In this document: piece by piece, positions 45,581-56,641 of the stretch
Position numbering within the stretch: position 1 is the first letter of the stretch
How the letters are laid out: every line of letters starts with the position of its first letter
Assembly: GCA_031216915.1 (NCBI GenBank)
Contig: CM062294.1
Span: forward strand, 31,883,128-31,947,127
From: Pictodentalium vernedei
Lineage: Eukaryota; Mollusca; Scaphopoda; Dentaliida; Dentaliidae
DNA: 64,000 nt
Direction: 5' to 3'
Position numbers and translations under genes: made by a program
Notes under the pieces: generated by a model
Database searches by the model: none
Seen by the model: the letters and a program-made list of their open reading frames with translations, nothing else
What the model was told of the DNA's origin: nothing

Positions 45581-46708
45581 TTATTTGATGAACACAGGGC
45601 AGTGATACCGTATTAAATTGGGAATAAAAGAGTCTGTTACTTCGCAAGATGTCACTTCTACAGTGTCGCTGACGGCTGTTAGATCTAATAAGGTTTCCGA
45701 GGTCTCTGTGAAGAATGTAGGCTCAGACACCAATTGTCTAAGAATAAAATAATCAGCAATATCGCTAAACTTTCCACTAATGGGTGGAAGTGAGTTGTCG
45801 TTAAAGTCCCCTGTAACAATTATATCCGATATCCCAGTGTCTTTAGCTTTCTCAATGGGTGTAGTAATCATATCCTAGGCATCATTAGTGCTATTTGGTG
45901 GTCTATAAAAAACACCAAGCAGAAAAGATCGTTTGGCAGTATAGACTTCAATCCACATACTTTCAAGTGGAAAGACTTCTAGGTCTGGTCGTATATTGAA
46001 GGAGATTCCTGACTTGATGTATATTGCGATCCCTCCTCCCCTGGTAGGGCGGTCTTTTCTCAGGACTGTTTGGAACCCGCATATTTCGAGATCAGAGCTG
46101 TCGTCCGTTGGTTTTAACCAAGTTTCGGTAAATGCCCATATATCGTACACAGGCATTTCACATTGCAGCATGTCAATTTTAGGTATTAAGCTTTGAATGT
46201 TCAATTGGCAAATTTTGAATGTGGTCAGTGATGGGTTGGAGCTTGATGAGCTTGCACATTGAGAACGAGAAGGGCCGGGATTAAGTTCAATATTACCGGA
46301 ACGGATGAGAAGAATCGATACACATATGCATATGAAGAGAACTAATGATATCGACACACAACCTCGGGCACGTGCATGAATTAGTGACTTTATTTTGTTG
46401 GTCGGGATCAGACTATAGGAATATGGCGGGTGCATGGAATTCGTTTTTCTGCTTACAGGTAATAATGTTTCCACGATACGTCTAAGTGTATGGTAAGATT
46501 GTGTTTCAGGGAATGCCTGGGCATCCAATGGGACAGAAAGGAAATGCATCATAGGCAGCATTAATGTAATACCTTTGCATTGATATTTTAGTAATAAGTT
46601 CACAAGCAGAACGCACGACTGGTCAAATAAGCGCCTTTTGTGTACACCCCTGTGTGCACGAACAATGAAGAGACCCACTCGCATTCTGTATGTATCGATA
46701 TTACACAT
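45581..46708 (-). pseudogene. Non-LTR N-terminus and AP-like endonuclease
   Basis: After the 2A-like motif come ICQLNIQSL (metal-site Asn), AFTETWLKP (catalytic Glu), TRGGGIAIYIKSGI, ESMWIEV and GVFYRPPNS. An in-frame TAG follows (45873-45875). The next segment has IIVTGDFND (Asp/Asn of the active site) and LLDLTAVSD, and ends in YHCPVFIK where SDHxPV is expected, so the last catalytic Asp is replaced by Tyr. The endonuclease nicks target DNA for target-primed reverse transcription (family role). This copy is inactive by the stop alone. Confidence 0.8.
46265..46345 (-). other. 2A-like (NPGP) sequence after a hydrophobic helix
   Basis: In the minus frame starting 46708, residues 118-135 are strongly hydrophobic (VSISLVLFICICVSILLI) and are followed by RSGNIELNPGPS. 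The codons for Asn-Pro-Gly-Pro lie at 46282-46271. Ribosome-skipping 2A motifs are D-x-E-x-N-P-G-P; this copy has Asn in place of Asp. Such motifs upstream of the endonuclease are known in some CR1-, Ingi- and L1Tc-like elements. Confidence 0.75.
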
Positions 46709-47879
46709 TATTCGTTTTAAGAGATAAGGTAATTAATGTTGGTAAATTGTGAGTGGGTGGCATGTCACACATAAACACACGAACGGTCAGGAATCCAGAA
46801 ACCGGGAACGCCTCAGTCACAGCTAATGTACAACGTTTGTAAGGACAGGAGTAAATTTCAGGAGGAAAGGAATGAAAAGAGATTGTAAACTGATTGACAA
46901 AAAGGCTCCAACATATAAGCAAGCTATATACAAACACAACAGAAAACATCAGCTTCATTGCTGATTTTGTAGGATATGGATTATTGTACCCAGCAGCTGA
47001 ATCATGCCATATGCTTTTATGAGATGGGTATTGAAGTATATTAGAACGAAAAAGTATGGGAGCAGGAGTCATTGAGAGTGATTTAAGATGATTATGCCAT
47101 GCAGGCAAAAATCACACCCAAACCATAACCCTAATCTAAATACAGACGGCAGGTAAAACATTAGTGCACGGTGGGTCAGATAAGATTTGCAAAATTCGAT
47201 GTCCAATGCGAAGAATAAAAGAAATATGATTCACCTCTTCTATAATTCCTCCTTGGATTGACCTCTGATTGTGTTTTATTAAGAAATTAAATTAGTACGG
47301 TCATGACTACAGTCATAGGGGATATTCTCCCGGCAGAGGCTGACGGTAAACCATCGTTTTTGCCATGTCAGCTGTCAGTTCAGAGGGCGAAAGTGCGAAA
47401 GAGGCAAGGAGAGTTATAGAGGTATCATAGTTCTAAACCAATGACTCGGGCTCTCGTACTTTTAATTACTGCACATTGAATTGGTCATTACCAGGGTCTA
47501 AAATGGATTTGGAAAGCTCATTGGTTCATGTACGTCAGCGTGACTGATCTAGAGGAGGATCGAAGGAATCACTCACATTACCTGAAAATTACGTTACTTG
47601 ACACTGACATTGCATTTTCAGAGGTGTTTGAATGATTTGTTGATGCAATTATTCAGGTTTGCCACAAGATGAAGGAGAGTGTCAATTGAAACTCCCCAAG
47701 ACCCTGTAGCAAACAATTATGATTGCTTGAAGAGAGCTGTCCTCGTCGGGGTTGAACGCACCCATTTCGGTGTTGATAAGATGCTTGAAATTAGTAGCAA
47801 TAAGGGGGCAAATCACCCAAATGAGGGTGTTAACCTGTTTGCAAATGTAGCGGCAGAGTGCAAATTCAATCTCCAAACA
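46709..47879. other. Intergenic DNA; possible 5' leader of the non-LTR element
   Basis: A minus frame (47108-46701) has a hydrophobic segment (LMFSVVFVYSLLICWSLFV) and could belong to the 5' part of the retrotransposon. The rest shows no gene. Confidence 0.3.
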
Positions 47880-48058
47880 TGTCTTCGTACTCCCGTCCCA
47901 AGAACATAGCTCATGACCCCTCATCTGTGCGGGCTTAGGGAGCTCACTCCAATGAGAGGTCACGTGCAATGTTCCTGTGGCATAATTCGAAGTTTTCTTA
48001 TTACGCAAGAGTTCATTTCCCAAGTATCGATAGACACTCACGTCGGGTAAAGGGTTAA
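47880..48058. mobile_element. piggyBac-type MITE, family A, decayed copy
   Basis: Right end ACGTCGGGTAAAGGGTTAA is intact. The core is an eroded palindrome (AACATAGCTCATGACCCCTC, GAGCTCACTCCAATGAGAGG). The left TIR is not recognisable. A second eroded core lies at 48688-48760 (GAGCGAACTCGACGAGCCCA). Confidence 0.55.
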
Positions 48059-48070
48059 AATAAGACAATA

Positions 48071-48261
48071 GAAAGAAACAGCCAATGGAGGATTGACTCT
48101 GCATCAGACTAAGACCTTACATTAAGTTGTGGACCAGGAAGTACAAGTTTTATTGAATTTGAGATAAAAAAGCGCATTAGAAAGATACAGCCAATAGGGG
48201 ATTGACTTTGCATCAGGCTAAGATTTAGCACTCAGTTGTGGATCAGGAAGTACAGGTTCTT
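48071..48261. repeat. ~108-bp tandem duplication
   Basis: 48071-48150 and 48179-48261 share AGAAAG-ACAGCCAAT, GGATTGACTCTGCATCAG and GTTGTGGACCAGGAAGTACA with a few differences. Confidence 0.65.
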
Positions 48262-48894
48262 GGCTCTTGGAATACAACTCACGGAAGAAATCTCAGTATA
48301 TCACCTGCATGCACATGACGCTGCATGTGACAATTCGTGGAACAAGTTTTAAACATACTATTTTCACCGACCCCCTCACCTTCACACGCACAAGCTTAGG
48401 GAGAAATCTATAATATCTGCACCAACACAATATGTAATAAACAAATAGGTTAACACTCGCGGAAAGCGCGCGTTGTAAAGGGGATGGAGGGCACGTATGC
48501 CTCTAAAACAGGTTATATCACTCACAAGAGGCAGCACTTGGAAACATCAGATAGACGTAAATATGGGTGTAAGCAGATTAAAAGGGTTAATACCATCGCC
48601 GGACAGCCGTGGCCGTGGGGGTGGGGGGGCATGTAAAAACATCTTTACATCACCCACAAGACACAGCTGGTTGATCTAATTTATAGATACAGCTCATGGC
48701 CCCATCACGGGAGCGAACTCGACGAGCCCATTCCAATGAGGGGTCGCAGGCTACGCATCTGAGTCGACCCCCTCGCTGTACTAGCCAAACGGATTAGTGT
48801 ACATCTAACAGTGAGAAGGGGTAACAAGCTACACCTTAACAAATTATACAATCCTCTGCTTCACTGCTCCCAGAACATTAAGCAAGTGCAAATC
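48262..48894. other. Intergenic DNA, no gene seen
   Basis: Apart from the eroded MITE core at 48688-48760, nothing is recognised. Confidence 0.4.
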
Positions 48895-49310
48895 GCGCCG
48901 AATATTGAAAATGAGATTGCGGTCTGCATTGTCCAGAATTCTCCGCGAGTGATCGGCTAACCAGTTCGGGCTGAAAAACTAAAGGATGCCGTTTTCATAT
49001 ATCCGATAAATTCTTGCTTTAAAGTTAATTTATTTAATCGAATAGGACGATTTCATACAAATAATAAAAGATAAGGGTACTAGGAAAACAATGAGAATCA
49101 ACTTTGATTCTCGCAAAATATTCATAGATTGGGTAAGTGTCTTTAAAGTCCTGAAGAATTTTACTTATTTTTTATTCCCTCATAATAAGGTAACACCATG
49201 ACTTAGCAGTTGTGTCGAGTGAAGTCTTGACTGCCTGTATAGAACTAGAAATCACTGCCAAAGTACTGTAACTTCCACCAATAAGACCACTGAAAGCATT
49301 TATTTTGGGA
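48895..49310. repeat. Flank repeat 5' of satellite array 2
   Basis: Counterpart of 35965-36385 in the same orientation and the same position relative to the satellite. The two copies differ by scattered substitutions and short indels, for example a missing TAT in AATAATATATAAAAG. Confidence 0.8.
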
Positions 49311-49597
49311 TGTGTTCTGCATGTATTACAAGAAAACTCCTCAAACCTAAAACTTTGTCTTCAGGGTCAAACTCTATTAAGTAAAGTTATAAGGTTTGAG
49401 ACACAGGCGCTCGTCGTATTATCAATGTTTAGTTTTGAGACACAGGAGCTCGTCGTATTATCAAGTTAAAGGATTAGACAAAAGCGCTCGTCGTGTTCTC
49501 AAGTTATAAGATTTGAGGCACAGGCACTCACTGTATTATCAAGTTTTTAAGATTTGAGACACAGGCGCTCGTTGTATTATCAAGTTATAAGATTTGA

Positions 49598-49861
49598 TTA
49601 CATTGGCATGGCCGGAGTTTGAACCCACGCGGAAAGAGTTACCTTCGGCACCAACCGCCAAGTAAAACTATACTGAACCATGCACATCACTCGGCCACCG
49701 ACAGATCCCAAAAAGGAAACCCACGCCATGCCAATGTAAACAAAACCAGCGTCCTTCCTTAGTTCTATGGCATCCCGGAAATTTGAAAAAGACAAGTGTC
49801 GCTGATTTCTTCTGAGGTGCACTTCGTAGAATTGAGTACTTAGATGCAACTATCTGATGTA
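49598..49861 (-). repeat. tRNA-Ser-like insert in satellite, copy 1
   Basis: On the minus strand, 49737-49601 contains GGTGGCCGAGTG (A-box-like, as in class II tRNA-Ser/Leu), CCGCGTGGGTTCAAACTCC (B-box-like) and outer arms CATTGGCATGGC/GCCATGCCAATG that can pair as an extended acceptor stem. The rest (49738-49861) is unrelated sequence. It is probably a SINE or tRNA pseudogene amplified with the satellite; the variable arm and anticodon stem are not clean, so not a functional tRNA gene. Confidence 0.55.
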
Positions 49862-51785
49862 TAAGATTTGAGAACAGAAGCGCTCGTCGTATTATCAAGT
49901 TAAAAGATTAGACACAAGCGTTTGTCGAATTATCAAGTTATAAGATTTGAGACAGAAGAGCTCGTCGTATTATCACGTTAAAAGATTTGAGACACAAGCG
50001 TTTGTCGAATTATCAAGTTATAAGATTTGAACCACAGGTTTTGGTCGTATTATGAAGTTAAAAGATTTGAGACATAGGCGCTCTTCGAATTAGTAAGTTA
50101 TAAGATTTGAGCCACAGGTTTTCGTCTTATTATGAAGTTAAAAGATTTGAGACATAAGCGAACGTCGAATTAGTAAGTTATAAGATTTGAGCCAAAGGTT
50201 TTCGTCTTATTATGAAGTTAAAAGATTTGAGACATAAGCGAACGTCGAATTAGTAAGTTATAAGATTAGATTTGAGCCACAGGTTTTCGTCTTATTATAA
50301 AGTTAAGAGATTTGAGACAGAAGCGCTCGTCGAATTATCAAGTTATAAGATTTGAGACAGAAGCGCTCGTCGTATTATGAAGTAGATTGGAGACATAAGC
50401 GAACGTCGAATTAGTAAGTTATAAGATTTGAGCCACAGGTTTCCGTCGTATTATGAAGTTAAAAGATTTGAGACAAAAGCGCTCGTCGAATTAGTAAGTT
50501 ATAAGATTTGAGCCGCAGGTTTTCGTCTTATTATGAAGTTAAAAAAATTGAGACATAAGCACTCGTCGAATTAGTAAGTTATAAGATTTGAGCCACAGGT
50601 TTTCGTCTTTTTATGAAGTTAAAAGATTTGAGACATAAGCGCTCGTCGAATTAGTAAGTTATAAGATTTGAGCCACAGGTTTTCGTCGTATTGTGAAGTT
50701 AAAAAATTTGAGACAAAAGCGCTCGTCGAATTAGTAAGTTATAAGATTTGAGCCACAGGTTTTCGTCGTATTATGAAGTTAAAAAATTTGAGACAAAAGC
50801 GCTCGTCGAATTAGTAAGTTATAAGATTTGAGCCACAGGTTTTCGTCTAATTATGAAGTTGAAAGATTTGAGACATAAGCGCTCGTCGAAATAGTAAGTT
50901 ATAAGATTTGAGCGACAGGTTTTCGTATTATTATGAAGTTAAAAGATTTGAGACATAAGCGCTCGTCGAATTAGTAAGTTATAAGATTTGAGCCGCGGGG
51001 TTTCGTCTTATTATGAAGTTAAAAGATTTGAGACATAAGCGCTCGTCGAATTAGTAAGTTATAAGATTTGAGCCGCAGGTTTTTTTCGTATTATGAAGTT
51101 AAAAGATTTGAGACATAAGCGCTCGTCGAATTAGTAAGTTATAAGATTTAAGCCACAGGTTTTCGTCGTATTGTGAAGTTTTAAGATTTGAGGCACAGGT
51201 TTTCGTCGTATTATGATGTTAAAAGATTTGAGACATAAGCGCTCGTCGAATTAGTAAGTTATAAGATATGAGACACAAGCGTTCGTTGTATTATCAAGTT
51301 ACAAGATTTGAGACACAAGCGTTCGTCGAATTATCAAGTTAAAGGATTAGGCACTGGCGTTCGTCGTGTTTTCAAGTTACAAGATTTGTGACACAGGCGC
51401 TCGTTGTATTATCAAGTTATAAGATTTGAGACTCAGGCGCTCGTCGTATTATCAAATTATATGATTTGAGACACAGGTGCTCGTCATATTATCACGTTAT
51501 AAGATTTGAGACACATGCGCTCGTTGCATTATCAAGTTATAAGATTTGAGAGACAGGCGCTCGTCGTATTATCAAGTTATAAGATTTGGGAAACAGGTGT
51601 TCATTGTATTATTAAGTTACAAGATTTGCGACACAAGCATTCGTCGAATTATCACGTTACAAGATTAAACATAAGCGCTCGTCGTATCATCAAGTCACCA
51701 GATTTGAGACACAACCGTTCGGCGAATTGTCAAGATAAAAGATCAGACACAACCGCTCGTCGTATTATCAAGTTATAAGATTTGA

Positions 51786-52046
51786 TTACATTGGCATGGC
51801 CGGGTTTTGAACCCACGCGAAGAGAGTTTCTTTCGGCACCATCCGCCTAGCGAAGTTATACTGAACCACGCACACCACTCGGCCACCGAAACACCCCAAA
51901 ACTGGAACCCCCGCCATGCCAATGTAAACAAAAACAGCGTTCGTCCTTAATTCTATGGCATTCCGGAAATTTGAAAAAGACAAGTGTCGCTGATTTTTTC
52001 TGAGGTGCAGTTCATAGAATTAGGTACTTAGATGCAACTATCTGAT
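51786..52046 (-). repeat. tRNA-Ser-like insert in satellite, copy 2
   Basis: Second copy, 2188 bp to the right of the first, with the same junctions: TTATAAGATTTGATTACATT on the left and TAGATGCAACTATCTGAT on the right. The following satellite units are also near-identical to those after copy 1 for at least 170 bp. This shows duplication of a block containing satellite and insert together. Confidence 0.6.
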
Positions 52047-52704
52047 TATAAGATTTGAGAACAGAAGCGCTCGTCGTATTATCAAGTTAAAAGATTAGAC
52101 ACAAGCGTTTGTCGAATTATCAAGTTATAAGATTTGAGACAGAAGCGCTCGTCGTATTATCACGTTAACAGATTTGAGACACAAGCGTTTGTCGAATTTT
52201 CAAGTTTTAAGATTTGAACCACGGGTTTTCGTCGTATTATGAAGTTAAAAGATTTGAGACACAAGCGAACGTCGAGTTAGTAAGTTATAAGATTTGAGCC
52301 ACAAGTTTTCGTCGCATTATGAAGTTAAAAGATTTGAGACATAAACGCTCGTCGAATTAGTAAGTTATAAGATTTGAGAAACAAGCGTTCGTTTATTATG
52401 AAGTTAAAAGATTAGGGACACTGGTGCTCGTCGTATTATCAAGTTATAAGATTAGAGTCACGAGCGCTCATCGTATTATCAAGTTACAAGATTTGAAACC
52501 CGGGCGCTCGTCGTAGTATCAAGTCATAAGATTTGATACACAAACCTTCGTCTATTATCAAGTTAAAAGATTTGAGACACGCGAGTTCAACGTATTAAGT
52601 TAAAAGATTAAGGACATTGACGCTCGTCGTATTATCAAGTTACAAGATTTGAGGCACAATGGGTAGTCGAATTATCAAGTTAAAAGATTAGAGGCACGAG
52701 CGCT

Positions 52705-53450
52705 TCATGGTCCGAGACTTGGAAAGTTAACTTTAATCCAGAGAAAACAGTAACTCTCAGTTTTTCAAGAAACAATAACCCATTTGGTAAACCAACTCTT
52801 CAGATATAGGACATCAATATAAAAGAAGTCGAAACTCACAAACACCTCTGTTTGAATTTTTAGAACTTGGGGTCATGGAATATACATGTAGATTGTATTA
52901 TCAACAAAGTTAGTTCACGATGAACTGTCTTCGCAGTTTAAAATACAGATTGTCCAGAACAAAATAGGACATTTTGTTCGGTAATTTGATTTTACCTCTT
53001 TATAACTATGCTGACATAATCTGGGATAACTGTGCAAACACTGAACTAGATTTATTGGAAGGCTTCTAATTGGATGCTCTTCGTACAATAAGCGGTATGC
53101 CAAGGGGTAGCAGTCATGTTCCCATCTATGCTGAAACGGTATTCATAACACTACGAGAACGTAGAAGACGGCACACAATAGTCACTCTACACAGAACAAT
53201 ATCCGGATAAGCATCACCCCAACTGGCGACTTTGATCCCACGCCTTGTGTCCGAAGTAACTTACCCGTTACGCTCCTCCAGTAATTTTCGTGAAATACAT
53301 TGCTCCACTAGACTCTATGCTGAAACGGTCTTGCCTTGAAGCTTTGGAATGAACTGGAAATGGATATATGATGGTCGTGTGGCTCTACAGATTCTCTGAA
53401 GACACTATTTTAAAAAAATGACCCAATCATTCCAAACTATTGCTCCATAG
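52705..53450 (+). pseudogene. Non-LTR RT C-terminal fragment
   Basis: Frames give WKVNFNPEKTVTLSFSR, KEVETHKHLCLNF, LPLYNYADIIWDNC, LLEGF, LDALRTISGMPRGSSHVPIY and ETVFITLRERRRRHTIVTL, in the order of the RT thumb and connection of a jockey/CR1-like protein. It starts abruptly at the satellite edge (52700) and has many stops, so it is a 5'-truncated, old copy. It is on the opposite strand to the element at 43-46.7 kb and not closely similar to it. Confidence 0.65.
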
Positions 53451-55004
53451 GTTGTAGAAGGGGCCAAATACTCCATTGCAAACTTATAAATAGATGTAGT
53501 GATCTGCATGGTCACAAATATGAACGATTCTTTAGTAAATGACCCAAAATGCTCACATGAACATCCCCATGAAGATTCAGAGCATTACGTCCTATTTTTC
53601 CTATTTACAGTACACAGCAGCATACATTATGTGAATAGTATCGGGTATATAATAAACGATATTGAAATACTTTTGTAAGCCACTGACAGAATGTTTGGCT
53701 CAGAGAATTATAAGATATTGCAAGCTATTCAAAATTTTATTGAGCAAACAGGTGGATTTTATTGAGAATACATCTACCATGTAGACCAATGGACTCTCAA
53801 ATCTTTGGAATAACACATCGTGTGTTTACTGCTAATTTGGCCTTATGCTTGGAATTGGCAGTTTACACGCCCTGAAGATCGATTTCTTACTAGGATGTAT
53901 TTTTATTACACACCCATTTAACATTAATGTTTGTTCACGACATCCTAGAATGTGTGATAAAAATAAACTATTATTGCACACGTGTGGGATACAGATTTTT
54001 GCACTTTTTTAATGTAACAATGGAACATTTCATATTTCAGGGGATACATAGGCCCGTTTCGATTCAATGGGTCATTTATTTTGATGTTGTAAAGTGGATG
54101 TTAGCGATCTTTTGTATCTGAGTTTCTATTGTTTCCGTAGAAACTCATGTCCTATACACTGATCGACCATCAAAAGAAACTTTCTAATTTATTTTCTTAA
54201 CGTGAAGAATACTGACTATTGAATAAATAACCCATTGGGTTAAAGTATAACTTGGTAATGACTGACATGCAGTTCAAACTGAAGAACGATGTGATGTAGA
54301 AAGAATATGAAAGCGTCAATGAGTGTTGTCATTTCGAATGAATGACGTTGCGCGAGCAAGTTTCTAGGTCACCAAAATCGAAATATAAAACAAATTGTCT
54401 GTTGATATTCACTGGAATCCGTATGGATCCTGTACCCCTGTTAAAGCCTATAACACGAACTTTAATAAATTGTGAGCAGGCATTGTTTCTCTTGGGCAAT
54501 AAGGATATACATTTCATTTATGTGGAATGAATTGACAATGATTACTGTAATCTTGACTAAAAGTTTTCAACCTGTCAATCAATCGAGAAACAACAGCCGC
54601 ATGGAACTTGGGAGTCAGATAAACGTGAGTTTTTTTTATAATTTCTCATTGAAATATTTTCCGAATTTACACCTTTTGTTTGTTATGAAAGCACGGTAAA
54701 TGTTTGGTGGGGGATCACGTCAACCATTCACAATTCGTGCTGTAAACTTGAGGCATGAAACGACGGTAAACTGTATTTGAGATGAACAGTGTTTCATCGA
54801 TCGAAGTGGTGACTCATTACAATTTGCAAGTTGAAACTATGAATGAAAGTTCAATCAGCGTACGAAATAACAATAAGACTGGTCTCCTGCTCGTGAAGAT
54901 TATTTTGGATTGTAGTCTTATTTCATTTCCTTTGCCTCTCAGAAGGATATGTTAATTCTTACTTAGTGTTACCGTAAAGGGCCCAATTTAGATATTTGCA
55001 AAGG
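53451..55004. other. Intergenic DNA, no gene seen
   Basis: The segment at 54152-54190 (CACTGATCGACCATCAAAAG) looks like a transposon end but no partner was found. Open frames are short and featureless. Confidence 0.4.
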
Positions 55005-55208
55005 TGTGTAATCAATACAGAACCACACAAGCGTTTGAATAGGTTAATGTTTATCGCACTCGTTTGGTTTGGCGTAGAATACCACGAGAGGCTTCACGCA
55101 GAATACCACTCGTTTGGTTTGGCGTAGAATACCACGGGAGGCTTCGTGCGCCCAACCAAACACGCGCGATAAACATTAGCCCATGTGGTTCTGTCTATGT
55201 ATTGCACT
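55005..55208. repeat. Inverted-repeat element with internal 50-bp duplication
   Basis: Left arm (55005-55070) GTGTAATCAATACAGAACCA, GGTTAATGTTTATCGC; right arm (55150-55208) GCGATAAACATTAGCCC, ACATAGACAGAACCAC on the other strand. Between them ACTCGTTTGGTTTGGCGTAG occurs twice, 50 bp apart. Confidence 0.65.
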
Positions 55209-55479
55209 TTTGGATAAGTAAAATTCCAACTCTTCGAAGTTCATTACTTCTCTTGTACGTGGGACCACCTCACGCATTAAGAACGTAAATACTCGTAAAC
55301 TCTTCTATACTACATTTGCTAGGCATTTCACTGTGACGCCACTCATGCACTGTATATACTCATGTACCATTGATTGTACAATAAAAAGCTTTTATATGTA
55401 ACGGTGAGGTATTTATGTAGACATTAGCCTGTTCACCGAACCACTTCACGTGAATAAAATATTGTTTAAGAAAAACGTT

Positions 55480-55875
55480 CATCGTATTATCAAGATACAA
55501 GATTTGATGCACAAGTGTTCTTCGTATTATCAGGTTACAAGATTTGAGACACATTTGTTCGTCGTAGTATCAAGTTACAAGATTTGAGGCACAAGTTTTC
55601 GTCGTATTATCAAGTTACAAGATTTGAGACACTAGTGTTCATCGTATTATCAAGTTACAAGATTTGAGACAAAAGCTTTCATCGTATTATCAAGTAACAA
55701 GATTTGAGACACATGTGTTCGTCGTATTATCAAGTTACAACATTTGAGGCACAAGTGTTCGTCGTATTATCAAGTTACAAGATTTGAGACAAAGTGTTCG
55801 CCGTATTATCACGTTACAAGATTTGAGACACAGGAGCTCATCGTATTATCAAGCTACAAGATTTGAGACACATAA
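55480..55875. repeat. 40-bp satellite, array 3 (cut by gypsy LTR)
   Basis: About ten units of the array 1 type (TTCGTCGTATTATCAAGTTA, CAAGATTTGAGACACAAGTG). The last unit stops at ACATAA, directly against the LTR start at 55876. The shared 415-bp flank is not present upstream here. Confidence 0.93.
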
Positions 55876-56093
55876 TGTGGTACGAACAGCCTGTCTCCAT
55901 ATGAGCTCTGGTTCCTACTCCGGAATTAACATCAAGTGCATCCGAGATACCAAGACGTCATCAGAAAATAGAACAACTTCACTTGATTCTGAACAACAGC
56001 TCTGAAAGCATCACCGATCTTAAAAGACGACTGCATCGGAGTCAAGTCACCTTGGAAAGGTAATTTATCTTTCTTTTGTAGAGTTCTGCTACA
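55876..56093 (+). repeat. 5' LTR of gypsy element
   Basis: Starts TGT after satellite DNA and ends GCTACA, just before the primer site: 218 bp with canonical TG...CA ends. Boundary inferred, because the 3' LTR for comparison lies outside the window. Confidence 0.65.
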
Positions 56094-56095
56094 AA

Positions 56096-56110
56096 TGGCG
56101 ACGAGATGTG
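56096..56110 (+). promoter_or_regulatory. Primer binding site, tRNA-Ser type
   Basis: TGGCGACGAGATGTG, 2 bp after the LTR. The first 11 bases are complementary to the 3' end of tRNA-Ser(GCT) including CCA, the primer used by many Mag-like gypsy elements. Confidence 0.7.
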
Positions 56111-56641
56111 TCGAATTTTACGCGAGAAAACCCCGTGTTAAATTCGTTTGAATGTATCTTCAGTTTAGCTTCCACTCGGAACATTTTCAATTTCATTATT
56201 GATATTTTTTCTGAAATTTCTCATCTCAAATCAACAAAATGGAAAGGAACAAAATCGCTGTTTCATTTAGAACGATTTGAGATTTAGTTATTTTCATTTT
56301 TTCTTACATTTTCATTATTATCAGTATCAATTATTTCAATATCCCCGCGTTACCAATGTAAACAATGAAATTCACAATGAAATGCTCGGGATAATATGGC
56401 GGACTATAGGCGCCATAACATTTTGTCATTTTCAACTTCGTGAATTCTGATAAATCATTTTTTCCAGTTTCATTTTGTTTCCTTCTAATTTTATTTCATT
56501 AAAAAATAATGATTAAATTATTTTTTTTTTTATGTTCCCTTGAATTATTTTTTTTTTTGTTTATTTGAGGAAATTATAATTTATTAGTTTTCTTAAAAAT
56601 ATAGTTTTGTCATTTTCAAACTTTAAAAATAAATAACAATC
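56111..56641 (+). other. AT-rich leader between primer site and gag
   Basis: About 530 bp untranslated leader with several T-rich runs (56519-56560). No ORF. Probably carries packaging signals, which is inference. Confidence 0.5.

Larger units (their letters stand above)
43086..46708 (-). mobile_element. CR1/jockey-like non-LTR retrotransposon (decayed)
   Basis: Minus-strand order: hydrophobic N-terminus with 2A-like motif, apurinic-type endonuclease, reverse transcriptase and C-terminal Cys/His region. All are in one orientation over 3.6 kb but split over several frames, with one in-frame TAG at 45873-45875. The 3' end was not located precisely: sequence below 43100 shows no clear tail repeat. 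Transcription may begin further upstream, since a frame at 47108-46701 has a similar hydrophobic character. Confidence 0.82.
49390..52700. repeat. 40-bp satellite, array 2, with 80-bp higher-order unit
   Basis: Same 40-bp family as array 1. From about 50030 to 51270 two unit types alternate: GCTCGTCGAATTAGTAAGTT plus ATAAGATTTGAGCCACAGGT, and TTTCGTCGTATTATGAAGTT plus AAAAGATTTGAGACATAAGC, giving an 80-bp dimer repeated about 15 times. Outside that block monomers vary. Two tRNA-like inserts (49598-49861, 51786-52046) interrupt the array. Confidence 0.95.

Noticed and set aside
49601-49737. Functional tRNA-Ser gene
   Set aside because: A- and B-box-like motifs are present but the anticodon arm is not clean and the sequence is duplicated inside satellite.
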